From Frisingicoccus caecimuris (lineage in GTDB: Bacteria > Bacillota > Clostridia > Lachnospirales > Lachnospiraceae), in the NCBI RefSeq assembly GCF_004340975.1, contig NZ_SLXA01000001.1:173012-237011 (forward strand): a stretch of DNA of 64,000 bases, read 5' to 3'. Positions within the stretch are counted from its first letter, which is position 1. Each line of letters begins with the position of its first letter. Shown one piece after another: positions 24,294 to 33,252 of the stretch. The notes below the pieces were generated by a model. That model had not been told where the DNA came from. It saw only the letters and a list, made by a program, of their open reading frames with translations, and did no database searches. Both the position numbers and the translations under genes were made by a program.

Positions 24294-25533
24294 CTTCCAA
24301 AACCTCCAACATACTTTTTGCTGCCAGCCATGCCGTTGACCAGGCAATTTGTAAATTAAATCCACCGGTCAAGGCATCCACATCCAGAATTTCACCGGCA
24401 AAATATAAATTTTTAATATTTTTGGATTCCATTGTCTGCGGATTCACCTCTTTGACCCTTATACCACCTCCGGTGATAATTGCCTCATTAAATCCTCTCA
24501 AACCCCGGATATGTATCTCCAGATGTTTCAATAAATATCCCAGGTGTATCCGTTCTTCTCTGGATACAAGATTGACCTGCTTATATGGGTCAATGCCTGA
24601 AAGATAGATGATCACCGGAATCAGCTTATTCGGAAGAAGTCCAGCCAGACTGTTCCGAAATTGTTTATTTTTATTTTCCTCAAAAATCCGAAGCAGACGT
24701 CCATCCACTTGTTCTGCCGTCAAAGCCGGCTTTAAGTCAATTGTCAGAGTCACATCCTCAAAATCCTTCAGCCGTCCGCAATGAGCACTTCCGCTGAGAA
24801 TCAAAGGCCCGCTCACTCCGAAATGGGTAAACAGCATCTCACCAAAATCTTCATACAGTTTTTTCTTTCCTTTTTTGAGAACGACCGATACATTCCGGAG
24901 AGAAAGCCCCATCAGCTCACGGCACCAGTTTTCTTCCGTCTCCATCGGAACCAGAGATGGTCTCGGTGTCACCATCGTATGGCCCACGGTTTCCGCCATC
25001 CGGTAACCATCTCCATCAGAGCCTGTCGAGGCATAGGAAAAACCGCCTGTGGCAAGCAGCACAAAGTCTGCGTTCTCTCTGCGTCCGGAAGCATCTGTAA
25101 CCCCCGTACAGACACCATTTTCAACATCCAAATGCTGAGCCCTGCGATTCAATTCTATGGAAACTCCAAGCTGTCTTAACTTTTTTTCCAATACCCGAAT
25201 GACATCGGAAGACTTGTCCGATTCGGGAAATACCCGATTCCCACGCTCAGTTTTCAACCGAAGCCCTTCTGACTCAAAAAAAGCCATTAAATCCCGACTG
25301 TTAAATTGATAAAAAGCACTGTATAAGAATTTACTATTCGTCATCACATTCCGAAATAATTCTTCTGTCTCACAATCATTCGTCAGATTGCACCGGCCCT
25401 TCCCGGTAATAAATAATTTTTTTCCAAGTTTTTCATTCTTTTCCCACAGCGAAACCGATAATCCTCCGGCCGCCGCCATGACAGCCGCAAACATTCCTGC
25501 CGCGCCGCCGCCGATCACTATACATTTTTTCAT
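24283..25533 (-). CDS. BaiN/HI0933-type FAD-dependent oxidoreductase
   Basis: 416 residues. N-terminal dinucleotide fold CIVIGGGAAGMFAAVMAA, the GKGRCNLTN block and C-terminal YFAGEILDVDALTGGFNLQ identify the YhiN/HI0933 flavoprotein family. Some members are named BaiN for a proposed role in bile acid reduction, but the family is widespread and its general substrate is unknown. Cytoplasmic. TAAGGAG precedes ATG. Always found near cmk in Clostridia, as here, which argues for a housekeeping role rather than bile acid work. Confidence 0.85.
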   Translation of the reverse strand: MKKCIVIGGGAAGMFAAVMAAAGGLSVSLWEKNEKLGKKLFITGKGRCNLTNDCETEELFRNVMTNSKFLYSAFYQFNSRDLMAFFESEGLRLKTERGNRVFPESDKSSDVIRVLEKKLRQLGVSIELNRRAQHLDVENGVCTGVTDASGRRENADFVLLATGGFSYASTGSDGDGYRMAETVGHTMVTPRPSLVPMETEENWCRELMGLSLRNVSVVLKKGKKKLYEDFGEMLFTHFGVSGPLILSGSAHCGRLKDFEDVTLTIDLKPALTAEQVDGRLLRIFEENKNKQFRNSLAGLLPNKLIPVIIYLSGIDPYKQVNLVSREERIHLGYLLKHLEIHIRGLRGFNEAIITGGGIRVKEVNPQTMESKNIKNLYFAGEILDVDALTGGFNLQIAWSTAWLAAKSMLEVLEDEL

Positions 25534-25568
25534 ATTTGCTCCTTATAACACGCTTTATTATATCATAA

Positions 25569-25624
25569 TATGAAAAAAAAGAAAACCTGCGGCATTCTGT
25601 ATTTTCATACAGATTACCGCAGGA
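25569..25624 (-). terminator. terminator of thlA
   Basis: Two-part stem CCTGCGG...CCGCAGG with inner ATTCTGTAT/ATACAGAT, followed on the minus strand by TTTTCTTTTTTTT. Strong. Confidence 0.85.
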
Positions 25625-25658
25625 TTCATTATTTAAGACATAAATACGACAATAGAAA

Positions 25659-26837
25659 TTATCTCTTAATAATCATTGTCTGGCCCTGACCGCCGCCGAT
25701 ACACAGTGTAGCTAAACCAATCTTGTTGTCTCTCTTGATCATTTCATGAATCAATGTTACAAGGATTCTGGCACCGGAATCACCAATCGGATGTCCTAAT
25801 GCGATAGCGCCGCCGTTAACATTCACTTTATCCATATCAAATTTAAGATCTCTGGCAACAGCGATAGACTGAGCAGCGAAAGCTTCGTTTGCTTCAATCA
25901 GATCAATATCATCAATTGTCATATCAGCTTTAGCTAAAGCTTTTGTACAGGAAGCAACTGGTCCTACACCCATGATGCTTGGATCCACACCACCTGTAGC
26001 GTAAGAAACGATTTCACATAACCAGTTTAACCCGAGTTCCTGAGCTTTGTCTTTGGACATTACAACTAACGCTGCCGCACCATCATTGATACCGGAAGCA
26101 TTTGCTGCTGTTACTGTACCACCCTTTTTGAAAGCAGGTTTTAATTTAGCCATCTTTTCGATGGAAGCACCGAATTTTGGATATTCATCTGTATCAAAAA
26201 CAACCGGATCGCCTTTCTTCTGAGGAATTTCTACAGGAACGATCTCTTCTTTAAATTTTCCAGCTTTGATAGCTGCTTCTGCAAGATTCTGGCTGCGAAC
26301 TGCAAACGCATCCTGTTCTTCTCTTGTGATTCCCCACTGTTCTGCTACATTTTCAGCGGTGATACCCATATGATACTGATTGAAAGCATCCCACAGACCA
26401 TCGTTAACCATAGCGTCAACCATTGTAGAATTATTCATTCTTGCGCCCCATCTTGCTGCCGGAAAGACATATGGAGCAGCACTCATGTTTTCAGTACCGC
26501 CGGCAACGATAATATCTGCATCGCCAGCTTTGATAGCCTGTGCAGCCATAGCTACAGTTTTCAGACCGGAACCACATACGATATTGATAGTTACTGCTGT
26601 TGTTTCTACAGGAAGCCCAGCTTTAATGGATACCTGACGAGCTACGTTCTGACCAAGTCCAGCCTGCAATACGTTACCGTAAACAACTTCTTCTACCAGC
26701 TCAGGAGCAATACCAGCTCTTTTAATTGCTTCTTTTACTGTGATTGCGCCTAAATCTGCTGCTGAAACAGATTTTAAAGAGCCTCCAAATGATCCAATAG
26801 GTGTTCTGCATGCGCTTACAATTACTACTTCTTTCAT
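25659..26837 (-). CDS. thlA: acetyl-CoA acetyltransferase (thiolase)
   Basis: 392 residues, the usual length. Acyl-carrying cysteine C88 (NIVCGSGLK), catalytic H349 ([16 protein letters not shown]) and C379 (LCIGGGQG), plus NEAFAAQ. Condenses two acetyl-CoA to acetoacetyl-CoA, the entry to butyrate synthesis; no crt, bcd or hbd gene is in the window. GGAG precedes ATG. Upstream lies a TTTACA/CATAAT promoter with a Rex-type operator just downstream of the start site, suggesting NADH-controlled expression. Monocistronic with its own terminator. Codon use looks highly expressed. Confidence 0.95.
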   Translation of the reverse strand: MKEVVIVSACRTPIGSFGGSLKSVSAADLGAITVKEAIKRAGIAPELVEEVVYGNVLQAGLGQNVARQVSIKAGLPVETTAVTINIVCGSGLKTVAMAAQAIKAGDADIIVAGGTENMSAAPYVFPAARWGARMNNSTMVDAMVNDGLWDAFNQYHMGITAENVAEQWGITREEQDAFAVRSQNLAEAAIKAGKFKEEIVPVEIPQKKGDPVVFDTDEYPKFGASIEKMAKLKPAFKKGGTVTAANASGINDGAAALVVMSKDKAQELGLNWLCEIVSYATGGVDPSIMGVGPVASCTKALAKADMTIDDIDLIEANEAFAAQSIAVARDLKFDMDKVNVNGGAIALGHPIGDSGARILVTLIHEMIKRDNKIGLATLCIGGGQGQTMIIKR

Positions 26838-26943
26838 AACGTCCTTCTCCTTTTAGTTGTTAGATTTGCATTGTTTGTATCACGCTCTGACGGATCAGAA
26901 TTGTGATAATTGATTACTTTTTGGAATCAATTAATAACTTTTA

Positions 26944-26961
26944 GTGTTAATATTTTAACCG
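26944..26961. promoter_or_regulatory. predicted Rex operator of thlA
   Basis: GTGTTAATATTTTAACCG matches the Rex consensus TTGTTAANNNNTTAACAA at 11 of 14 fixed positions or better in the core (TGTTAA-4-TTAAC). It lies about +12 to +29 from the predicted thlA start site. Rex sites upstream of thl/crt genes are known in clostridia. The rest of the 515-bp gap is AT-rich with no gene. Confidence 0.6.
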
Positions 26962-26979
26962 ATATCCCTCATGTACAAC

Positions 26980-27008
26980 ATTATGACATATTTATTAAAA
27001 ACTGTAAA
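26980..27008 (-). promoter_or_regulatory. thlA promoter
   Basis: Minus strand TTTACA-17 bp-CATAAT, one mismatch per hexamer, giving a ~135-nt leader that contains the Rex site and an AATTGATT...AATCAATT hairpin. Confidence 0.65.
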
Positions 27009-27214
27009 GTCCAATTTCAATTTTCAGCATATTGTACAATTTCGGATCATTTTTTATGTTTATTTTTGTTCGCATGCAAATTAATCGTAAACTTCTTCTT
27101 CTTTCTTTGTTAATAAATTATCTTTTGTCACAGTTTTGATTTTCTGCCCCACACTATTAAAAATACTGAAACTTCCCTGATTTTCCGGCCATTCCTGCCT
27201 TTTTTTCAAATATT

Positions 27215-27260
27215 ACAACATATTGTAATTCATCGTAATCGCCAGCACAATATATTGTTC
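27215..27260. promoter_or_regulatory. paired NrdR boxes
   Basis: ACAACATATTGTAATT (27215-27230) and GCACAATATATTGTTC (27245-27260) both fit the NrdR box ACACWATATATWGTGT; centres are 30 bp apart, close to three helical turns, as in known NrdR-controlled promoters. They sit directly upstream of the nrdD -35. Confidence 0.7.
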
Positions 27261-27266
27261 CCCGCA

Positions 27267-27295
27267 TTGACATTCCATTTGTTTTATATTAAAAT
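27267..27295 (+). promoter_or_regulatory. nrdD promoter
   Basis: TTGACA-17 bp-TAAAAT immediately downstream of the second NrdR box, leaving a ~50-nt leader to the nrdD start. Confidence 0.7.
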
Positions 27296-27352
27296 AAAAA
27301 AACAACAAACTTTCAGATATTTACATACAGCAAATACAGGGAGGAAATTACT

Positions 27353-29722
27353 ATGTATCAGGTTATTAAGCGTGACGGAAAAATCGCCGAGTTCGATTTA
27401 TCCAAAATTAATGTGGCGATCACCCGCGCTTTTGAAGCAAAAGAAGTCAATTATAATCCAAACATTATTGACTTCCTCACATTAAAAGTTACTGCGGATT
27501 TTGAACCTAAAATCAAAGCAGATAAAATTCAGGTAGAGGATATTCAGGACAGCGTAGAACAGGTTCTCGTTCAGGCCGGCTACACTGAAGTTGCGAAAGC
27601 TTACATCCTTTATCGTAAACAGCGTGAAAAAATCCGAAATATGAAATCTACCATCCTTGATTATAAAGATGTGGTAGACAGCTATGTCAAGGTTACGGAC
27701 TGGCGTGTTAAAGAGAACTCCACCGTTACCTACTCGGTCGGCGGTCTGATCCTGAGCAATTCCGGCGCCATCACAGCCAACTACTGGTTATCTGAAATTT
27801 ATGACGAAGAAATCGCCAACGCCCATCGAAATGCCGATATTCATCTTCATGACCTGTCCATGCTGACCGGTTACTGCGCCGGCTGGTCCTTAAAGCAACT
27901 CATTCAGGAGGGCCTGGGCGGTGTCAGCGGCAAGATTACTTCCGCTCCTGCAAAACATCTGGCCACCCTCTGTAATCAGATGGTCAATTTTCTTGGAATC
28001 ATGCAGAACGAATGGGCCGGCGCTCAGGCCTTTTCATCCTTCGACACCTATCTGGCTCCATTTGTCAAAACCGACAATTTAAGCTATGACGCTGTCAAGA
28101 AATGTATCGAATCCTTTATTTACGGCGTCAATACGCCAAGCCGTTGGGGAACCCAGTCACCATTCTCCAATATCACCCTCGACTGGGTTGTTCCGGATGA
28201 TCTGGCCGAACTGAACGCCATCGTCGGCGGCAAGGAGATGGATTTTAAATATAAGGATTGCCAGAAAGAAATGGATATGGTCAATAAAGCATTTATTGAA
28301 ATCATGATCGAAGGTGATGCCAATGGCCGAGGGTTCCAGTACCCAATCCCGACCTACTCCATCACAAAAGATTTCGACTGGTCCGACACAGAAAATAATC
28401 GGCTTCTTTTCGAGATGACCTCCAAATACGGCACACCGTATTTTTCCAATTATATTAACAGTGATATGGCTCCAAGCGACATTCGGAGTATGTGCTGCCG
28501 TCTGCGTCTGGATCTGAGAGAATTACGCAAAAAATCCGGTGGTTTCTTCGGAAGCGGTGAAAGTACCGGTTCTGTCGGTGTTGTTACAATTAATATGCCG
28601 CGAATCGCTTACCTTTCTTCCAATGAAAAAGAATTCTATAAACGTCTGGATAAGATGATGGACATTGCCGCCCGTTCCCTGAACACAAAGCGTGCCATCA
28701 TCACCAAACTTTTAAATGAAGGACTCTACCCATACACTCAGAGATATCTCGGCAGTTTTGAAAATCATTTTTCCACCATCGGCCTCCTCGGCATGAATGA
28801 AGCCTGTCTCAACGCGAAATGGATCCGTGAAGATCTGACCCACGAAAAGGCTCAATCCTTCACAAAGGATGTGTTAAATCATATGCGCGAACGTCTTTCC
28901 GATTATCAGGAACTGTATGGCGATTTATTTAACCTGGAAGCAACACCGGCCGAATCCACAGCCTATCGTCTGGCAAAACATGATCTGGAACAATTCCCGG
29001 ATATCATCACCGCCAGTGATGACACAGCCATGCCGTATTATACAAACAGCTCCCATCTTCCGGTAGGATACACAGAAGACATCTTTGAAGCCCTGGATAT
29101 TCAGGATGAGTTACAGACCCTCTACACCTCCGGTACAGTATTTCACGCCTTTCTCGGAGAAAAGCTTCCGGACTGGAAGGCCGCTGCAAATCTGGTGCGG
29201 AAAATTGCGGAAAATTATAGATTACCATATTATACGCTATCACCAACCTACTCGGTCTGCAAAGATCATGGATACATCAGCGGCGAACAGTATACCTGTC
29301 CGGTCTGCGGCGGTAAAACAGAAGTATACAGCCGTATCACTGGTTACTACCGCCCGGTTCAGAACTGGAATGAGGGAAAGACAAAAGAATTTAAAGACCG
29401 TAAGGTTTACAACATTGAAACCTCTGTTCTTAAGCCAAAGGAAATCCATTATAATGAAGCTCAGCCACAGGAAGAAGTTTCTGCTTCCAAAGACCAGATT
29501 CTTCTCTTTACGACGGCCACCTGTCCAAACTGTAAGATGGCTGACAGTATGCTGACAAAAGCTCATGTGGATTTTGAAAAAGTCGATGCGGAAGCTCACG
29601 CGGAACTGAGCCAGAAATTCAATATCCGCCAGGCGCCGACACTGGTCGTTCTCCACGACGGCAACGTGGAAAAATACGCCAACGCTTCCAATATTAAAAA
29701 GTATATTCAGGAACGTTCCTGA
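27353..29722 (+). CDS. nrdD: anaerobic ribonucleotide reductase NrdD fused to a redoxin domain
   Basis: 789 residues. ATP-cone at ~1-90 (VIKRDGKIAEFDLSKINVAI), glycyl-radical reductase core, zinc site CKDH (C636/H639) plus CPVC (C649/C652), and the radical glycine G664 in RITGYYRPVQNW. Residues ~712-789 form a separate glutaredoxin/NrdH-like domain with C724-P-N-C727 and a cis-Pro (QAPT), absent from E. coli NrdD. Makes dNTPs without oxygen. Formate is the reductant in E. coli; the fused CxxC suggests thiol-based reduction here. No nrdG activase gene follows. GGGAGGAAA precedes ATG. Confidence 0.93.
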   Translation: MYQVIKRDGKIAEFDLSKINVAITRAFEAKEVNYNPNIIDFLTLKVTADFEPKIKADKIQVEDIQDSVEQVLVQAGYTEVAKAYILYRKQREKIRNMKSTILDYKDVVDSYVKVTDWRVKENSTVTYSVGGLILSNSGAITANYWLSEIYDEEIANAHRNADIHLHDLSMLTGYCAGWSLKQLIQEGLGGVSGKITSAPAKHLATLCNQMVNFLGIMQNEWAGAQAFSSFDTYLAPFVKTDNLSYDAVKKCIESFIYGVNTPSRWGTQSPFSNITLDWVVPDDLAELNAIVGGKEMDFKYKDCQKEMDMVNKAFIEIMIEGDANGRGFQYPIPTYSITKDFDWSDTENNRLLFEMTSKYGTPYFSNYINSDMAPSDIRSMCCRLRLDLRELRKKSGGFFGSGESTGSVGVVTINMPRIAYLSSNEKEFYKRLDKMMDIAARSLNTKRAIITKLLNEGLYPYTQRYLGSFENHFSTIGLLGMNEACLNAKWIREDLTHEKAQSFTKDVLNHMRERLSDYQELYGDLFNLEATPAESTAYRLAKHDLEQFPDIITASDDTAMPYYTNSSHLPVGYTEDIFEALDIQDELQTLYTSGTVFHAFLGEKLPDWKAAANLVRKIAENYRLPYYTLSPTYSVCKDHGYISGEQYTCPVCGGKTEVYSRITGYYRPVQNWNEGKTKEFKDRKVYNIETSVLKPKEIHYNEAQPQEEVSASKDQILLFTTATCPNCKMADSMLTKAHVDFEKVDAEAHAELSQKFNIRQAPTLVVLHDGNVEKYANASNIKKYIQERS

Positions 29723-29753
29723 CTTGACCGACTTTCGAGCCCGGTAACATACA

Positions 29754-29795
29754 AAAAGCGGAATCAATCTCATTTTTATTGATTCCGCCTTTTTA
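29754..29795. terminator. bidirectional terminator nrdD/oadA
   Basis: AAGCGGAATCAAT-8 nt-ATTGATTCCGCCTT with A and T tracts on both sides; serves the convergent nrdD and oadA ends. Confidence 0.9.
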
Positions 29796-29797
29796 TT

Positions 29798-31210
29798 TTA
29801 TACCGGATAAACTTTATTTTCCGTATCGGCTTTTGCCGCATCTATTTTTGTCTTCTGAGCCTCCCGGTATTTGAAAAATTCCGTTGCCACCTGAGGGAAT
29901 AAGGCATAGGATAAAACGTCCTCATCCTGCTGTTTGTACCCGGCCATTTCTTTTTCCAGGCTTTCCAGCTCATTTGGAATCAAATCTGCCGGACGGCAGG
30001 TGATTGGTTCTTCATCTCCGATAGCCTTTTTCTGTACTTCCGGGTTAAACGGTTTCACAGTCTGCCCGTACTCACCCTTCAAAAGCGCCTTGCTTTCCTT
30101 CGTGATCATCTTATAACGTTCACCCATAAGAACATTTAAGACCGCCTGGGTTCCCACGATCTGACTGGACGGAGTAACCAGCGGCGGCTCGCCGAAATCT
30201 TTACGTACTCTCGGTATTTCCTCCAAAACTTCGTAATATTTATCTTCCGCATGGGCTTCCTTTAACTGGGATACCAGATTGGAAAGCATACCTCCCGGCA
30301 CCTGATATAAGAGCGTCTTAATATTTACACCGAGTACCTTCGGATTTAAAAGACCACTTTCCAGCGCTTCTTCCCGAATCGGCCGGAAATATTCGGCAAT
30401 TTCCGATAAAATTCCCTGATCGAGCCCCGTATCATAAGGCGTCCCCTTAAAGGTTTCCACCATCACTTCCGTCGCCGGCTGGCTTGTTCCCAATGCCAAC
30501 GGGGACATGGCCGTATCGATGACGTCGCATCCCGCTTCCACCGCCTTCATATAAGTCATTGAAGCCACACCACTTGTATAATGGGTATGAAGCTGAATCG
30601 GCAGATCTGTGGACTCTTTTAAAGCAGTTACCAACTCTGTTGCCGCATAAGGCACTAAAAGTCCAGCCATATCTTTGATACAAATAGAATTGGCCCCCAT
30701 ATCTTCAATGCGCTTTGCAATATCTTTCCAATACTCCAGTGTATAAGCATCTCCCAGTGTGTAAGAGAGGGCTACCTGGGCATGTCCGCTCTCACGCACC
30801 GTCGCCTTTACAGATGTTTCCAGATTCCTCAGGTCATTCAATGCATCAAAAATACGGATAATATCAATGCCGTTAGCAACGGATTTACGGACAAAATAGT
30901 CCACCACGTCATCGGCATAATGGCGATATCCAAGAATATTTTGTCCACGGAACAACATCTGGAGTTTTGTATGTTTAAAACCGTCACGGAGTTTTCTGAG
31001 CCGTTCCCAAGGGTCTTCTTTTAAGAACCGAAGGGATGCATCAAAGGTGGCGCCGCCCCAACATTCAACAGAATGATAGCCCACCTTATCCATTTTATCA
31101 ATAATCGGCAGCATCTGCTCTGTCGTCATCCGTGTGGCAAGCAGAGACTGATGTGCATCTCGCAATACAGTTTCGGTAATCTTTACCGGTTTCTTCACTT
31201 GTTCTGACAT
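29798..31210 (-). CDS. oadA: oxaloacetate decarboxylase alpha / pyruvate-type carboxyltransferase subunit
   Basis: 470 residues. Carboxyltransferase TIM barrel: TVLRDAHQSLLATRM, MLFRGQNILGYRHY, FDALND, and the metal-binding HTHYTSG. The conserved C-terminal domain follows (LVTPSSQIVGTQAV), but the biotinyl domain of classic OadA (~590 residues) is missing; the carrier is a separate gene two places upstream. Moves CO2 between oxaloacetate/pyruvate and biotin. AGGAGG precedes ATG. Last gene of the five-gene operon. Could serve as the 5S-like half of a transcarboxylase. Confidence 0.9.
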   Translation of the reverse strand: MSEQVKKPVKITETVLRDAHQSLLATRMTTEQMLPIIDKMDKVGYHSVECWGGATFDASLRFLKEDPWERLRKLRDGFKHTKLQMLFRGQNILGYRHYADDVVDYFVRKSVANGIDIIRIFDALNDLRNLETSVKATVRESGHAQVALSYTLGDAYTLEYWKDIAKRIEDMGANSICIKDMAGLLVPYAATELVTALKESTDLPIQLHTHYTSGVASMTYMKAVEAGCDVIDTAMSPLALGTSQPATEVMVETFKGTPYDTGLDQGILSEIAEYFRPIREEALESGLLNPKVLGVNIKTLLYQVPGGMLSNLVSQLKEAHAEDKYYEVLEEIPRVRKDFGEPPLVTPSSQIVGTQAVLNVLMGERYKMITKESKALLKGEYGQTVKPFNPEVQKKAIGDEEPITCRPADLIPNELESLEKEMAGYKQQDEDVLSYALFPQVATEFFKYREAQKTKIDAAKADTENKVYPV

Positions 31211-31240
31211 TTTTCTACCTCCTGCACAAAAGACCTGTCA

Positions 31241-32392
31241 TCACATGACACCAAAAATCGCCATAAAAGTACCTGCGGCGACCGCCGTACCAATCACACC
31301 AGCCACATTTGGACCCATGGCATGCATCAAAAGGAAATTGGTCGGGTCTTCTTCCGCCCCTACCTTTTGGGATACACGGGCTGCCATAGGCACTGCGGAA
31401 ACACCGGCCGAGCCGATGAGCGGATTGATCTTGCCTCCGGTGAGCTTGCAGAGAAGCTTGCCGAATAACACACCAGCCGCTGTTCCAATACAAAAAGCAA
31501 TCAGACCAAGCGCTACGATTCCCAGCGTCTGGAGATTTATGAAAGCTTCTGCACTGGTTGTAGCGCCGACACTTGTTCCAAGAATAATGACAACAATGTA
31601 CATCAGCGCATTGGATGCGGTTTCTGTAAGCTGCTTCACCACGCCGGATTCTCTGAAAAGATTTCCGAGCATCAGCATACCAACCAACGGCGCTGTCGTC
31701 GGCAGAATCAGAACAACAACAATCGTTACAATGATCGGGAAAAGAATCTTTTCCAACTTGGAAACCGGACGAAGCTGTTCCATTTTAATGGCCCGCTCTT
31801 TCTTCGTTGTCAGCAGCTTCATGATCGGCGGCTGAATGATCGGTACAAGAGCCATATAGGAATAGGCCGCCACAGCGATCGGTCCCATCAAATCCCCCTG
31901 TCCGAGCTTTCCGGCCAGGAAAATTGACGTCGGGCCATCCGCACCGCCGATGATGGAAATCGCCGCCGCTGCTTTATCACTAAAGCCCATTAAAATAGCT
32001 GCAATATAAGCAAAGAAAACGCCAAACTGGGCCGCCGCTCCCAGGATAAAACTGATCGGATTGGCGATCAACGGTCCAAAATCCGTCATGGCCCCAACCC
32101 CAAGGAAAATCAGAGACGGCAAAATGGCCCATTCATCCAGCAGATAGAAGTAATGTAAAAGCCCTCCGATACCATTGGAGGATTCTTCCACTGTCATCAT
32201 AATATCCGGATACAGATTGACAAGAAGCATACCAAAAGAAATCGGCAGCAAAAGCAATGGTTCATAGCCCCGGCCTATCGCCAGATAGATAAAAAAGCAG
32301 GCCACGAGAATCATAACATAATTGCCCCATGTCAAATTAAAAAAGGCTGTCTGATGGATGAGATTTCCCATCGTTTCTATAACGTAATCCAT
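31241..32392 (-). CDS. oadB: sodium-pumping decarboxylase beta subunit
   Basis: 383 residues, about ten membrane helices. Conserved blocks GVGAMTDFGPLIANP, IIGGADGPTSIFLAGKL and SAGVSAVPMAARVSQK identify the OadB/GcdB/MmdB family. It decarboxylates carboxybiotin and exports sodium ions. GGDGP-type motif with the aspartate that takes part in sodium transfer is intact. AGGAGG before ATG. Lies between the biotin carrier and OadA genes. Confidence 0.95.
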   Translation of the reverse strand: MDYVIETMGNLIHQTAFFNLTWGNYVMILVACFFIYLAIGRGYEPLLLLPISFGMLLVNLYPDIMMTVEESSNGIGGLLHYFYLLDEWAILPSLIFLGVGAMTDFGPLIANPISFILGAAAQFGVFFAYIAAILMGFSDKAAAAISIIGGADGPTSIFLAGKLGQGDLMGPIAVAAYSYMALVPIIQPPIMKLLTTKKERAIKMEQLRPVSKLEKILFPIIVTIVVVLILPTTAPLVGMLMLGNLFRESGVVKQLTETASNALMYIVVIILGTSVGATTSAEAFINLQTLGIVALGLIAFCIGTAAGVLFGKLLCKLTGGKINPLIGSAGVSAVPMAARVSQKVGAEEDPTNFLLMHAMGPNVAGVIGTAVAAGTFMAIFGVM

Positions 32393-32415
32393 TTAATAAC
32401 CTCCTGCCATCCAGA

Positions 32416-32799
32416 CTAATTCAACGATGCCAGCGTATCTCCCGCTTCCACCGCGCTTCCAGCAGCCGCCTGCACACTTGCGACCGTGCCGTCCTGCGGT
32501 GCTACGATTTCGTTCTCCATCTTCATCGCTTCAAGAATCATAACGACATCGCCCTTTTTAACTGCCTGTCCGACACTGATCTTTACATCCAGGATCTTTC
32601 CCGGCATCGGCGCCGTAATCTTTACAGAGCCTGCCGCCGCGGCCTTCGGAGCTGCTGCCGGTTCTTTTACCGGAGCCGCGCTTTTCGGCGCTGCTGTCGG
32701 CGCCGGTGAAGTTCCACCCTTTTCTCCCTGTCCGGTGAATCCCTCTTCCACAGTAACTTCATAAACTTTGCCATTCACTGTAATTGTATAATTTTTCAT
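32416..32799 (-). CDS. biotin carboxyl carrier protein
   Basis: 127 residues: short N-terminal strand region (KNYTITVNGKVYEVTVEEG), an Ala/Pro/Lys linker (~30-57), and a biotinyl domain with the biotin attachment site EAMKMENE, K93. Equivalent to GcdC/MmdC or the 1.3S subunit of transcarboxylase. Shuttles the carboxyl group between the MmdA-like and OadA-like carboxyltransferases and the membrane beta subunit. GGGAGG precedes ATG. Confidence 0.95.
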   Translation of the reverse strand: MKNYTITVNGKVYEVTVEEGFTGQGEKGGTSPAPTAAPKSAAPVKEPAAAPKAAAAGSVKITAPMPGKILDVKISVGQAVKKGDVVMILEAMKMENEIVAPQDGTVASVQAAAGSAVEAGDTLASLN

Positions 32800-32818
32800 T
32801 CTGTTTTAAATCCTCCCA

Positions 32819-33238
32819 CTATACATTTTTCCATCGATTCGGTGATGCTTTCCGTCGAATCGACCGTACAACCAGCTGATCGGCCGGAACGCCCTCCGAG
32901 GCCGCTATCGCCGCCGCAATGACCGCCACCAATTCAAAGTCATCGGTCAAATCCTCCGGTTCTGCCGGTGTTTCCATGACCTGCGGCTCTGCTGGTGTTA
33001 CCGAAACCCCAACGGTTTCAGCCGGTCTTTTTTTCTGTGCTTTTCCAATAAAGCCCAACAGATAAATAATAATCGAAATAAGAATCAATACAAGAAAGAC
33101 CGTTCCCATACCCATGACAGTATTCAGTCCGGCTTTCTTCATGATTTCTCCCATGTTTTCACTCCGCGCCTGTCCGCAGGCTGTACAGCCGAATACTGTC
33201 ACCAGAGTAAACAGGAGCAATGTTATCTTTTTCATCAT
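32819..33238 (-). CDS. OadG-like gamma/delta subunit
   Basis: 139 residues: an N-terminal hydrophobic segment with a possible lipobox (VFGCTACG), a second membrane helix (~38-60, GMGTVFLVLILISIIIYLL), a Pro/Glu linker and a cytoplasmic helical end (ELVAVIAAAIAASEGVPADQ). The family assembles the membrane and soluble decarboxylase subunits. GAGG lies 8 nt before ATG-ATG-AAA; the GTG start three codons earlier overlaps the ribosome site. Whether the cysteine is lipidated is not clear. Confidence 0.8.
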   Translation of the reverse strand: MMKKITLLLFTLVTVFGCTACGQARSENMGEIMKKAGLNTVMGMGTVFLVLILISIIIYLLGFIGKAQKKRPAETVGVSVTPAEPQVMETPAEPEDLTDDFELVAVIAAAIAASEGVPADQLVVRSIRRKASPNRWKNV

Positions 33239-33252
33239 ACCCGTCACCTCAT

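Noticed and set aside
27107-27124. Second Rex-like sequence TTGTTAATAAATTATC in the thlA/nrdD gap
   Set aside because: Only one half matches; the right half lacks TTAACAA and it overlaps no promoter.
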